Assembly: GCA_003117195.1 (NCBI GenBank)
Contig: BDSI01000100.1
Location: forward strand, 297,239 to 361,238
Direction of reading: 5' to 3'
Length of the DNA stretch: 64,000 nt
From: Eudorina sp. 2006-703-Eu-15
Lineage: Eukaryota > Chlorophyta > Chlorophyceae > Chlamydomonadales > Volvocaceae
How positions within the stretch are numbered: position 1 is the stretch's first letter; each line of letters begins with the position of its first letter. The translations under genes were made by a program, and so were the position numbers. The notes beneath the pieces are model-generated. The model saw only the letters and a list, made by a program, of their open reading frames with translations, ran no database searches and was not told where the DNA came from. Of this stretch, positions 41,826-53,490 are shown piece after piece.

Positions 41826-42388
41826 ATCAGGCTGACGTGGCACCGCCGCCAGTCGAATTGAGCGGCGCTCTCGCTGTGCACTGGCTTTGCTCCCGGTCCC
41901 GGCCCCGGCCCCGGCTTGACTGAAGGAGAACTCCGGTGTGACGGTTGGGACAAGGTACGCGGCTGTGGGTCCGGGCGACAGGAGGCGGTGACCCGCCGGG
42001 GCAGGGGGGCCACAGCATCAGGCCGCGATGTGGGGGAAGGCGGGGCGGAGGCGCAGGTCCGTGATTGACATGCGGGGATGGGGGGCCAGGTCCGTGCGCG
42101 GGGATGGATGTCCTGCGATGCTCAGCGCGGTGTGGACGTGTTGAAGAGCTGCCGGTGGTCCCGTCCGCCAGGTGCGGTGCACGGAGCAGCAGGTGCAGGG
42201 GTGCGGGGCCCCACACCTGGCGGGGCCCGGCAGCGACAGGTGCGCGAGCCAGGACAGCCCGGACGGCAGGTCACCGGGGCCATTCCCACCCGCGCTTGGC
42301 GCCGGCCGGCTACCGGCAGATGGCTATCGTCGCAACGGTTGAGCAACGTACCGTAAGCGCTACGCGTGCGGGTAGGTGTGGTGTGGGT
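41826..42388. other. region upstream of the glycoprotein gene
   Basis: GC-rich DNA with overlapping open frames on both strands and no recognisable motif. It is the presumed promoter and 5' UTR, possibly including an undetected first exon. Confidence 0.4.
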
Positions 42389-42716
42389 GTTACGTTCTGA
42401 CCGGCCCTGACGCTGGCCAAGGACTGCTACCCCAGCCCCAATGGAAAGATCGCCGAAGCACTCTCTCCCGGATACGGGGAAGAGGGGCGTTAGGGGCCTC
42501 TGTCCCCTCGCTCTCAACCAAGGGCCCGCGCTGAGCCCCATTCCGAGGAGACGACAGACCAGCGACAGCTGTGGCCCAACCAGGGATTGGGCAGAAACCC
42601 ATCCTGAGCGGCCTGTGCCTTGCAGCACCCGGGGCACGGTCCCCAGGAACTCGAACTCTCGAAGGCGCGTCCCTGTTGGCGCGAAAATGTCTGTCTGATC
42701 CCGGGTCCTAACCTAT
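42389..42716 (-). repeat. dispersed repeat, copy C
   Basis: Aligned by eye with copy D (45893-46235) along its whole length. Shared blocks include GCTGGCCAAGGxCTGCT, GATCGCCGAAGCACTC, AGAGGGGCGTxAxGGGCCTC, CCCTCGCTCTCAACCAA, GGGATTGGGCA and CCCATCCTG. The minus-strand 3' end (42389) has GTAAC followed by a CA-rich stretch. Confidence 0.75.
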
Positions 42717-42727
42717 GCGCAATGGCT

Positions 42728-42730
<3 letters not shown>

Positions 42731-42803
<73 letters not shown>
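42731..42803. repeat. (GT)36 microsatellite
   Basis: Uninterrupted GT run just beyond the 5' end (minus sense) of copy C. Confidence 0.95.
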
Positions 42804-42804
<1 letters not shown>

Positions 42805-44654
42805 TCGTTGGGGATACTTGTATCATGATACATTGTATCGGCATCGCGTGCTTTGAACAGTATTGCCAGCTTGGAGAACCCGAATCACCCGCACCTTTGC
42901 TTGTTAAGGAAGGGACGACGAAGGAGTTAGCATCCCGATCCGAATCTCGCCGGCCTGCTGATGCAGCAGCACCGGTTGATGGTGGCCCGGTCAGCTCGCC
43001 ACTCCTCGCCCCTGCTCACACCAAGCCCCATGCCACAGCCGCGCGGTGTGTTGCAGATAAGATGACATGTCGTGGGTTGGCGTAACAGAGGGCAGCAGAA
43101 AATGTCCCGATCCCGTGGACAGTACGAATCGCATGTCGAGACGCGTAAGTGGCGAGGCGTGGCGGGCGCCGTAACATGATTGCCCGACTATCTAATAGGA
43201 ACTGTTGCATTTAAAAGCAAGTCATGCTGTGTCCTTCATATTGGCACGCTTTGCGACCGCTATATTTTTTTCGGAAGCCGCACAGGTCCCTACCTGAATT
43301 AGGACTCACCGGAAGCGGCGAGATGGTTTCGACCAAGATGCACTTCACACTTGGTTCAGCGCATGGTTATGTCAGAAATCGACGCCGACATATCGCGTGA
43401 GCATGTCACGGACAGCTACGCATCTGACTTGTTCTTCCAGCATGAATCTTACGCATATGGGCGATTCAAATGATATATTGTCAGTTAGGTAATAATATTG
43501 TATATAGAATCCCTAGCCTCCAGGCAAGGTGTTCGCCATGCCCACTACAAGGTTCTTCACCGTCGCAACCTCGCGATGTTACAAACACAATGCAAATAAT
43601 TCCTTAGTAAATCTCGTTGCCGGGGTTCCTTCTGCAACTGTAATATCTGTGGACTGCAAGATAGCACGACATAGAGCGTTCTCTGAGTGTTTGGTGGTAA
43701 TCGTTGTGTAGTAGAGTTACAATGCACCCAACGCTAGCACCTGGGGTCTCTCGTTGGGAAAGAAATTCGGTTAGCAATATTCCGTACAAGGGACGGTCAG
43801 ACTTTCTCGGTGACAGCGTTCACAACAACCAAATGGTAGTCAGTCCGTACTTAAAGGTTTTTATGGTGTCCTATACTTATGGCAGGTGTACTTATATATT
43901 TCAACAAAACACCAGATGAGAGCCGGACGGCCCAAGTCACACGAAACAATCAAGTGCTTCGTAACTTCAGGCCGCTTCCAAACGCATAATAATTGTACCA
44001 CCTGTGCCAGTACATTCTGCCTTTGTTCCGACGGAACACCTTGCTCATCGTGTTGGTTACCCTCAGAGGAACCAAGCCTGGACGTAACCCTACCGGACAC
44101 AGCGCGCATGCAGATAGGCATCAGGATATCGATAACTGCGCATCAGCTGTGTATATTCGATTTCTGACTTCGTCAAAAAATAAATGCATCATAGGTAGTG
44201 GCGTAAGGGCCCTGCAGCACCAAACTGCCAATCCTCGCCAACGCGACTCGTCATATGTGCGCCTCTGAAATATGCACTTCAAAGCAGCTAAATGGGGCGT
44301 GAGGGGTCCATCTATGTGTTCAGATGCGTGTTCTGGCGCACTTGTATGCCCCGATTTGACATACAGCGACCAATCGAACGCCTAACAGTATCGCGGTGTT
44401 GTTTAAATGTGAAAAGGAGCACCGTTTGAAACTATGCTAATCTTGAGCGCAAGCTATGCCGCGGCGGCCTGCCTGCCAGGGCCTGCCGTACTGCCTCCTC
44501 CAGTGTATACTGCCTGACACTGCGGAATACTTCGGCAGGCATGGGCCAGCTGGTTTCAGTTAAACCGCTGATCGTCATATACTTGCTGCAGTCTTGCTAA
44601 CTCTTTGGTAGCATTGTGTAGTATTTGGCGCTCGTCGGCACAGTCATGAACTCT
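42804..44654. other. AT-richer DNA without a supported gene
   Basis: Composition is near 50 percent GC, frames are short and no motif is visible. It probably consists of decayed mobile-element sequence and old intergenic DNA. Confidence 0.4.
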
Positions 44655-44735
44655 CGGAGTACTAGGTGACACTAACGCAGTTAGGCGGTGTAAGGTCCTG
44701 GGTTCGAGTCCTAGGGTGACCCCCGACGTTGTTCG
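44655..44735 (+). mobile_element. tRNA-derived SINE head fragment
   Basis: A perfect B box GGTTCGAGTCC (44701-44711) lies in a paired T-arm (CTGGG...CCTAG, one G-U pair). The preceding AAGGTCCT and the general layout match the SINE at 3508-3123. The A box is degenerate (CTAACGCAGTTAGG) and no acceptor stem can be formed. Confidence 0.5.
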
Positions 44736-45892
44736 GGAGCATGAGATTATGGCCAGCTGCGGAGTTGAGATCACAGTTGATGGATTGAGATTGGCACGCT
44801 AGATTGGTGGCGATTGCTGAACCCTCTGTCATTACAGATGTGCGGGGGTGAATGGATGAGGTGGGATCCTTAGTTGGCAGGATCAACCGCCTTGGACCCT
44901 CGGTTCGTATGGCGTAGGTTCGGTGTGATGATGGTTGAAGGTGTCCTATAGCATCATATAAAAGCCGCGACATAAACCCTTAGATAGGGCCCGGAAGCCT
45001 ATCCACACTGTAACGGTACTACTACAACTCTCTGCCTTAAATGCATATTTTCCTTCAACTGAATATGCCGTTTGGGTCCCTATCATTACGAGCTTACTAT
45101 AACTGTTGCAGCTGGCGTGCGGAAGACAGCAGGAGTGTCCAACCCCGTCTGAGCCCGAGAACCGAATACTGACAGGCAAACCGCAAGCCCTCACAAGGGC
45201 ACCCAGGCCCTGAATGAATAAAACATGCTGGTATTCGGCAGGGTAGCTGTGTGGTACTCCGGTTTGCTGTGGTTATGTTCGCTGTAAAACGGCGGCGCAA
45301 CAAACGAGTCCTCCCAACCCTACTTGACCGACTGCACAAGTTGCAATTCCCGTAAGCTGTAATGTCCCGTATGTATTTCATCCGCTCCTGCGGCTGGCCC
45401 TTCTTACCGGCTTCCTCCGGCGATGACATGCACAACGACAAATCCAACTAGAAAGGGCGTGCCGCACACCCGATTTTGCAGGATGCGTCTCTCGGATAGC
45501 ATCGGCCATGTCCAAGTGCTGTAATGGCACAAACTGACAAGGCCGAAAGCGGCCGAGTTTGAAAAATCATACATGATGAGCAAGCGGTCGTACGTGTCGA
45601 CATTCATTCATGGCCCTTGCAACAACGCTGTTTACCGCCAACGAGCGACGCATCGCTGCAGACATACCAATGGCACAGCGTTGACTACCAGTTATCATCT
45701 TCCCGGCCATACCAGCACTTGTTTGGGGTTTGTTGGGGTTCAGCCGTCGGGGTCGTTGGGTTCGAGTAAAGTCGTTAAGCCAAACAGCCATGCGTGTTGC
45801 CCAACGCAGCCGCACTAACAATCCAAAACGTCCAAACGAGCTGTCGAAACCTCAGCAAAGCCTACCTGACACGCCATATGGTCGAAGAAGAC
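44736..45892. other. unassigned DNA
   Basis: Intermediate GC with no convincing frame. A TTGGGGTTTGTTGGGGTT element lies at 45722-45739. Confidence 0.35.
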
Positions 45893-46235
45893 AATATCTG
45901 ACCGGGCCCGACGTTGGCCAAGGGCTGCTGACCCAGCCTTAAGGGAAAGACCGCCGAAGCACTCATCCCCGGCGGGATATGGGGGAGAGGGGCGTAAAGG
46001 GCCTCTGCTCCCTCGCTCTCAACCAACGGCACTCGCCCGATCCCCATTCTACCGAGGACCGGTGACAGCGGTGCCCCCTCAAGGGATTGGGCAAAAGCCC
46101 ATCCTGGGCGGGCTGCGCCTTGCAACCCGCTGTTCAACCTCATCAATCCCTTGCAGCACCCAGGGCGCGTTCCTCAGCAACTCGGATGCGCGCCCCTGCC
46201 GGTGCGGTAAAGCTAGCCTGGTCCCGCGCGCGTTC
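45893..46235 (-). repeat. dispersed repeat, copy D
   Basis: Full-length partner of copy C, beginning CTGACCGGGCCCGACGTTGG at 45899. The TGTAA-(CA)n end has decayed in this copy. A minus-strand frame (LVESEGAEALYAPLP) is shared with copy C (LVESEGTEAPNAPLP), which suggests descent from a coding or conserved element. Confidence 0.75.
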
Positions 46236-46545
46236 CTACTAGCTGAGCCCAGCTGAGCCAGAGCGAGGTCATCTCGCACGCGTCAGGCCTTGCTGTGTCC
46301 GGGGTATGCAGTCGGGCGCTCCATGATGGGGCTATATATGGTTTGCACAAGGCAGCACATTACCAAATAAGCCTCCCTGTCGTACACCTCTTCCCTGCGC
46401 AATCGGCCCCTCACAAGTCCCGCTGCCAACTCCCACTGGTCTGGCCCGGCCCTCCTCGGGCACCCACGGATCCTCTACGTGCCCGGAAGTGGTCTTCCTT
46501 GGTCCCAATCCCTACGCCCTAGTGCCGCGCGCTGCTATCTATCCA
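46236..46545. other. unassigned DNA next to the LINE relic
   Basis: It is probably the 3' flank or UTR of the minus-strand LINE relic at 46546-47155. No separate feature is visible. Confidence 0.3.
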
Positions 46546-47155
46546 TCAAGAGTCTACGTCTACTGGCTGCACGCAGCGGATCCGGCCGTCTACTACCGAT
46601 AGGATTGGGTGGTCCGGTCCCACCCCCTCCCATCCCCGTCGCGGTCGGCCCAGTTCTGCAAAACTGGCGACCCGCTGCCAGAACTCCATGACTGCGCGCG
46701 CCTTAACTACATCTACCGGCGACGGGGCAGCCGGCGCCCCCGGCACGGGTTGTGCGCCCCCGTTGCGGGTCGCTGCACGTAGCCCAACCCTCGCCCGCTC
46801 CATGGCCGTCAGCGCCGCTAGGGCAATGATATCCCAAACCCCTTGTTGCACCCCCTGCGGCGGCTCAGCCAGCCACACATTGGCTCGGGTGACGGGGCCC
46901 TGAACGTGTGCCCCGATCTGCTGTATCACTGCCTGAGCGACCGGGCATGCCCAGAAATGGTGTGCCTATGGTGAACACGGGTGGGGCCCCGCACCACCGT
47001 ACTCGCCGCACCCGCACGCCTCGGGTGGGTGCTGTGAAGGTGGCTGTTGCCAGGCAGCGGGACCCCGTCAACCACCGGGCGCCACCGTGTTTCCTTGTGC
47101 TCCCGTTCCCACTTGATGGTCCAAAGCCGCTGTAGGATGGCAGGCATGCTGGATG
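46546..47155 (-). pseudogene. C-terminal relic of a non-LTR (L1-like) retrotransposon ORF2
   Basis: Two frames together read W-K-W-E-R-E-H-K-E, then WRPVVDGVPLPGNSH, then a zinc-knuckle-like CGCGEY...C, then HHFWACPVAQAV, then a Trp/Ala-rich helical region (VWLAEPPQGVQQGVWD), ending in TGA. This is the order seen at the end of L1-type reverse-transcriptase proteins with a C-terminal zf-RVT-like region. It is broken by a frame change near 47020 and a stop (TAG) near 46974, and it has no RT core. The family assignment rests on motif pattern alone. Confidence 0.55.
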
Positions 47156-47953
47156 CCGGGGGTTTGCTGTAGGACTAGCTACTTCGACTGTCTCAAGCTG
47201 TTCCCGGGCTACCTGTTCGTATGCAGCGTGAAGTCGTGTGTGTGCTACATGGTTGGTGGTGCATAACCCCATACCTGTACAACTACTGTACAACTACCGA
47301 CCCATACGAGCCATAGGCCCAAGGGCACACGAAAACGCCTTAAAGCACGCACATGACGCTGCACTAGCAGGAAAAAAAAGAGACCACTACCGTCCAAAGG
47401 GAACGATTGAGTTGTGATGGGCCGACATGCACTCCAGGAGCCTTGCTAACCGAGCCGGGTCCCAGGCCATGGCTTCCAGGATGGTATGTAGTAAAGTGGG
47501 AAAAAATCTACTCGGCGCGTCCTCGACCTGACCTTCGACCTCGCAGCAACGACAAACCCGCTGTTCCCTGGGGACGCGCACGGTGTCTGCCCCTACGCCC
47601 TCTGTTGGCCTCCAGCGCCCAGCAAGACAACCTGAACCGCATTATCTTGCGGTGTGTGCTACAGGGTACGATAACCGTAGCATATGGCGGCCACATCACG
47701 GCTGGGCCAGCATACGGCATGGCCCAGCCTGTCAAACAGACGAGCCGCCCAGCATGACAAGCCATACAGGATACAGCCCGTGCGTGCTGCCAGCAGGAGC
47801 CGTCCTCACAAAGCAAACAGACAGGTGTCACGGTAATGTAGCCGTTCTGGTCCCTTACTCCGTTCCAACTGGCCCAGATAGCTCGTAGGCACCTCAGCTC
47901 ATCAACACCAACCAAGGACTGCGCACCCAACCTCCATTACCCGGGGGCGAAGG
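47156..47953. other. unassigned DNA with a degenerate satellite-like patch
   Basis: 47680-47770 contains GGCTGGGCCAGCATACGG and GCATGACAAGCCATACAGG, which resemble the 42-bp satellite at 52545-53490. Nothing else was recognised. Confidence 0.35.
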
Positions 47954-49389
47954 GGTATGGATTGGGGAACCGATACGTGGCACAGGAGTCAATACGCGAC
48001 CCAAGTTACTTACCATACATACCTGAATTGTGCGCTCACTGTTACCTCGGGCGACCGTGTCGCCGCCGGACCCATCCCGGACCAACCAACGCGCGACAGC
48101 ACGAGGACGGACCACACCCCAGACAGCACAAATTATCGAGGACGTAGTACTCACCTGCGCAAATGGGACGAAACGCGGACGGACGGCGAGGCGAACGGAA
48201 GATGTGAGTTGCAGCAAAGGGCAGACAAACGGCAGGCAAAGGCAAAGGTTAAATTAAAGAAAAAAAAAGAAAAAAAAAGAGCACGCAAACCCGGCGGCGA
48301 CGCGGCGAAAGAGGGTGGGTCCAGGAAACGGTAGACGGAAATAGCAATGCAAGAATGTACGGGTGTACGGGTGCACGGAAGGGCGACATCGCAGACGGGC
48401 GTAGGGTTGGCAGGCACCGAAACAGGAGTTCCGCAATCAGGGAGCAATCGGTGACCGCGGGGGTGACGCAAGAGGGCCGGGTGGCGGACCGGGGTGATCG
48501 GCTCCCCACCAGCCCGGCCGGGCGCGCGCGGCCTCACGCATGAGAGGCCGTGGGCGCAGGGGGTTGCGATCGGGGGTGCGTGCGCGTGTGCGGTACGGCG
48601 GGTGGCGTGCGGGCGGTGGGGCGGCGGGGCGTAGGGCGGTGACGGGGAGGGGTGGTGAGGGGCGGGAGGAGGGGCGGCGCGAGGGGGTGAGGGTGTCGCC
48701 ATGGGTGGGTATGGATTGGGGAACCGATACGTGGCACAGGAGTCAATACGCGACCCAAGTTACTTACCATACATACCTGAATTGTGCGCTCACTGTTACC
48801 TCGGGCGACCGCGTCGCCGCCGGACCCATCCCGGACCAATCAACGCGCGACAGCACGAGGACGGACCACACCCCAGACAGCACAAATTATCGAGAACGTA
48901 GTACTCACCTGCGCAAATGGGACGAAACGCGGACGGACGGCGAGGCGAACGGAAGATGTGAGTTGCAGCAAAGGGCAGACAAACGGCAGGCAAAGGCAAA
49001 GGTTAAATTAAAGAAAAAAAGAAAAGAGCACGCAAACCCGGCGGCGACGCGGCGAAAGAGGGTGGGTCCAGGAAACGGTAGACGGAAATAGCAATGCAAG
49101 AATGTACGGGCGTACGGGTGTACGGAAGGGCGACATCGCAGACGGGCGTAGGGTTGGCAGGCACCGAAACCAGGGAGCAATCGGTGACCGCGGGGGTGAC
49201 GCATGGGTGGGTGTGGGGGAGGCGATGGAGTGGCATGCGGGGCTCAACCGAGGATTTATAGGAAAGCAGAGAGACGACGGAGATCAACACCGCCGGAGTT
49301 GCCCGGACGGCGACCTCTGTATCATAGCCCGCAGCCGTGGTAGGGGTGCGGTGATGGAGGGGAGGGGAGGTGTTTAGCCGGTGAGTCGG

Positions 49390-49680
49390 TCAGGCGGGGC
49401 GAAGGTGTTGACGGACGACGCGGAGCAGGTCGGGGTGGGTCGTGCGCCGGGCATAGTAGAAGGACTGTGGGGCGGCGCGGATGAGGGCGTCAAACTTGGC
49501 GAGGAGCTGGCGGCGTGGGTAGCCCTGCGCTTCGAGCGAGAGGACGAGGTTGGCGATCTCGGAGCAGAAGTGGTCAACACCGGTGACGACACGGCGGAGG
49601 CGGTGGAACTGGCCCGTGAAGATGTTGCGTTTGCAGGCCTCGTTGACGGTGAAGGCTCGAGCACGCATATACCCACCCAA
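49390..49680 (-). pseudogene. reverse-transcriptase C-terminal fragment, first copy
   Basis: About 96 codons ending in TGA at 49392-49390. They contain IFTGQFHRLRRVVTG, then an acidic helix, then EAQGYPRRQLLAKF. The G-Q-(x)2-R-L-R-R ... G-Y-P-R order resembles the thumb region after the RT core of Penelope-like elements. There is no initiator: an in-frame stop lies just upstream, so it is a 5'-truncated remnant. It lies in the long spacer of the 1948-bp array. Confidence 0.45.
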
Positions 49681-51337
49681 AATAGAAAAGTAATTATCCC
49701 AGAAAAATCAGCACGCAAAATAAAAGCAGTGCGGCGACGGCCGACCTGCAGTACGCGCGAACGGGTGTCTCGTTTCGCCAAAGCTTTGCAGCCAGGACTC
49801 CACGGTTAACTGCACAAATCCTCCCATTAAAAGGGAGTTAGCTCCGTGACGAGATCCAAGGACCGAAATCCAGGGACCGGGTCACCAGCCTGGTAATTGG
49901 GGGGTATGGATTGGGGAACCGATACGTGGCACAGGAGTCAATACGCGACCCAAGTTACTTACCATACATACCTGAATTGTGCGCTCACTGTTACCTCGGG
50001 CGACCGTGTCGCCGCCGGACCCATCCCGGACCAACCAACGCGCGACAGCACGAGGACGGACCACACCCCAGACAGCACAAATTATCGAGGACGTAGTACT
50101 CACCTGCGCAAATGGGACGAAACGCGGACGGACGGCGAGGCGAACGGAAGATGTGAGTTGCAGCAAAGGGCAGACAAACGGCAGGCAAAGGCAAAGGTTA
50201 AATTAAAGAAAAAAAAGAAAAAAAAAGAGCACGCAAACCCGGCGGCGACGCGGCGAAAGAGGGTGGGTCCAGGAAACGGTAGACGGAAATAGCAATGCAA
50301 GAATGTACGGGTGTACGGGTGCACGGAAGGGCGACATCGCAGACGGGCGTAGGGTTGGCAGGCACCGAAACAGGAGTTCCGCAATCAGGGAGCAATCGGT
50401 GACCGCGGGGGTGACGCAAGAGGGCCGGGTGGCGGACCGGGGTGATCGGCTCCCCACCAGCCCGGCCGGGCGCGCGCGGCCTCACGCATGAGAGGCCGTG
50501 GGCGCAGGGGGTTGCGATCGGGGGTGCGTGCGCGTGTGCGGTACGGCGGGTGGCGTGCGGGCGGTGGGGCGGCGGGGCGTAGGGCGGTGACGGGGAGGGG
50601 TGGTGAGGGGCGGGAGGAGGGGCGGCGCGAGGGGGTGAGGGTGTCGCCATGGGTGGGTATGGATTGGGGAACCGATACGTGGCACAGGAGTCAATACGCG
50701 ACCCAAGTTACTTACCATACATACCTGAATTGTGCGCTCACTGTTACCTCGGGCGACCGCGTCGCCGCCGGACCCATCCCGGACCAATCAACGCGCGACA
50801 GCACGAGGACGGACCACACCCCAGACAGCACAAATTATCGAGAACGTAGTACTCACCTGCGCAAATGGGACGAAACGCGGACGGACGGCGAGGCGAACGG
50901 AAGATGTGAGTTGCAGCAAAGGGCAGACAAACGGCAGGCAAAGGCAAAGGTTAAATTAAAGAAAAAAAGAAAAGAGCACGCAAACCCGGCGGCGACGCGG
51001 CGAAAGAGGGTGGGTCCAGGAAACGGTAGACGGAAATAGCAATGCAAGAATGTACGGGCGTACGGGTGTACGGAAGGGCGACATCGCAGACGGGCGTAGG
51101 GTTGGCAGGCACCGAAACCAGGGAGCAATCGGTGACCGCGGGGGTGACGCATGGGTGGGTGTGGGGGAGGCGATGGAGTGGCATGCGGGGCTCAACCGAG
51201 GATTTATAGGAAAGCAGAGAGACGACGGAGATCAACACCGCCGGAGTTGCCCGGACGGCGACCTCTGTATCATAGCCCGCAGCCGTGGTAGGGGTGCGGT
51301 GATGGAGGGGAGGGGAGGTGTTTAGCCGGTGAGTCGG

Positions 51338-51628
51338 TCAGGCGGGGCGAAGGTGTTGACGGACGACGCGGAGCAGGTCGGGGTGGGTCGTGCGCCGGGC
51401 ATAGTAGAAGGACTGTGGGGCGGCGCGGATGAGGGCGTCAAACTTGGCGAGGAGCTGGCGGCGTGGGTAGCCCTGCGCTTCGAGCGAGAGGACGAGGTTG
51501 GCGATCTCGGAGCAGAAGTGGTCAACACCGGTGACGACACGGCGGAGGCGGTGGAACTGGCCCGTGAAGATGTTGCGTTTGCAGGCCTCGTTGACGGTGA
51601 AGGCTCGAGCACGCATATACCCACCCAA
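51338..51628 (-). pseudogene. reverse-transcriptase C-terminal fragment, second copy
   Basis: Same sequence as the 49390-49680 fragment, displaced by 1948 bp, with the same upstream stop. I saw no difference between the two, which implies very recent duplication, gene conversion or an assembly repeat. Confidence 0.45.
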
Positions 51629-52544
51629 AATAGAAAAGTAATTATCCCAGAAAAATCAGCACGCAAAATAAAAGCAGTGCGGCGACGGCCGACCTGCAGT
51701 ACGCGCGAACGGGTGTCTCGTTTCGCCAAAGCTTTGCAGCCAGGACTCCACGGTTAACTGCACAAATCCTCCCATTAAAAGGGAGTTAGCTCCGTGACGA
51801 GATCCAAGGACCGAAATCCAGGGACCGGGTCACCAGCCTGGTAATTGGGGGGTATGGATTGGGGAACCGATACGTGGCACAGGAGTCAATACGCGACCCA
51901 AGTTACTTACCATACATACCTGAATTGTGCGCTCACTGTTACCTCGGGCGACCGCGTCGCCGCCGGACCCATCCCGGACCAACCAACGCGCGACAGCACG
52001 AGGACGGACCACACCCCAGACAGCACAAATTATCGAGGACGTAGTACTCACCTGCGCAAATGGGACGAAACACGGACGGACGGCGAGGCGAACGGAAGAT
52101 GTGAGTTGCAGCAAAGGGCAGACAAACGGCAGGCAAAGGCAAAGGTTAAATTAAAGAAAAAAAAAAGAAAAAGAAAAGAGCACGCAAACCCGGCGGCGAC
52201 GCGGCGAAAGAGGGTGGGTCCAGGAAACGGTAGACGGAAATAGCAATGCAAGAATGTACGGGCGTACGGGTGCACGGAAGGGCGACATCGCAGACGGGCG
52301 TAGGGTTGGCAGGCACCGAAACAGGAGTTCCGCAATCAGGGAGCAATCGGTGACCGCGGGGGCGAAGGGGGGGGTCACGCAGCCATACCGGCAAACACAC
52401 CAAGTTACCAGCACGCCGGGGCTGCCTCTCCTGGAAACCGCTCAATACCCGCTGAAACTACTGAAACACGGGGCGGTTAGGGAGACGGAATTAGAACCGG
52501 CGGGAGGGGTCATTGCTGGAAATGCCCACATGGACTTGGCTAAC

Positions 52545-53490
52545 CAAAGCACCAATCGCCCTGACATGCCATACAGCCGGGCTGGCCGATAAAGCCGCCG
52601 GCCTGACATGAATGAATTAATGAACGTTACAGCGGACTCCAAAGGGATCAACGGTGTATACCATGCCATGCCATGACATGACATGCCATACGGCCGGGCT
52701 GGCCGATGAACCGCTGGCCTGACATGCCATACGGCCGGGCTGGCCGATAAAGCCGCCGGCCTGACATGCCATACGGCCGGGCTGGTGAATAGAGCAGCCT
52801 CCCTGACATGCCATACGGCCGGGCTGCCCAATCAAGCCGCCGGCCTGACATGGCTTACAGCCGGGCTGGCGAATAGAGCAGCCTCCCTGACATGCCATAC
52901 GGCCGGACTGCCCAATGGAGCCGCCGGCCTGACATGCCTTACGGCCGGGCTGGCCGATAAAGCCGCCGGCCTGACATGCCATAAGGCCGGGCTTGCGAAT
53001 AGAGCAGCCTCCCTGACATGCTATACGGCCGGGCTAGTGACCAATGAAACCGCCGCCCTGACATGCCATACGGCCGGGCTGCTGACCAATGAAACCGCCT
53101 CCCTGACATGCGATACGGCCGGGCCGGGCAATGCAATGCAGCCGCCGGCCTAACATGCCATACGGCCGGGCTGCTGACCAATGGAGCCGCCGCCTGACAT
53201 GCCATGCGGCCGGGCTGGCCAATGAATTGCCGCTCTGTCATGCCATGCGGCCGGGCTGCTGATCAATTGAGCCGCCGTCCTTACAAAACAAACGTCCGGG
53301 CTGGCCATGCAATGCCCCCCATGCTGTCAGGCTGTATGGCTGGGCTGGCCAATGGAGCCGTACTGTCAAGCCATATATACAGCAGGTAGGGCAGCCCGAG
53401 GGAGCCGCCCAGCCTGGCAAGCCACAAGGCCAGGCAGGCTTCATCAGTCCATACGGCCGGGCTGACCAATACCATATAGCCGCCCTTACA
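52545..53490. repeat. 42-bp satellite with hairpin-forming unit
   Basis: About 17 to 20 units of the type CCTGACATGCCATACGGCCG + GGCTGGCCGATAAAGCCGCC + GG. Units are clean at 52680-53000 and drift in sequence and length (additional 3-6 nt) towards 53490. Junction sequence CCGGCC-N13-GGCCGG can pair in each unit. The 14-codon unit keeps several frames open, and those frames are not genes. Confidence 0.85.

Larger units (their letters stand above)
47954..52350. repeat. tandem array, period 1948 bp, of a Penelope-like element remnant
   Basis: A ~400-450-bp core (GGTATGGATTGGGGAACCGA at its left edge) occurs five times, with its first ATG at 47957, 48711, 49906, 50659 and 51854. The spacings are 754, 1195, 753 and 1195 bp, an A-B-A-B-A arrangement with an exact 1948-bp period. 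Short spacers carry a CG-rich tail (AAGAGGGCCGGGTGGC...). Long spacers carry a minus-strand reverse-transcriptase tail. Copies differ mainly in the length of an A run (for example 48258-48280 against 50207-50227). Direct repeats bracketing an RT end are what pseudo-LTRs of Penelope-like elements look like; the class assignment is inference. Confidence 0.8.

Noticed and set aside
47957..48334. A repeated plus-strand ORF (about 125 codons, Lys-rich end) as a gene family
   Set aside because: It recurs with every core of the tandem array, its 3' part is an A-run, and copies change frame with A-run length; it is non-coding repeat sequence.
52545..53490. CRISPR-like array
   Set aside because: Units follow each other without unique spacers, drift gradually, and the sequence is from a eukaryotic nuclear genome.
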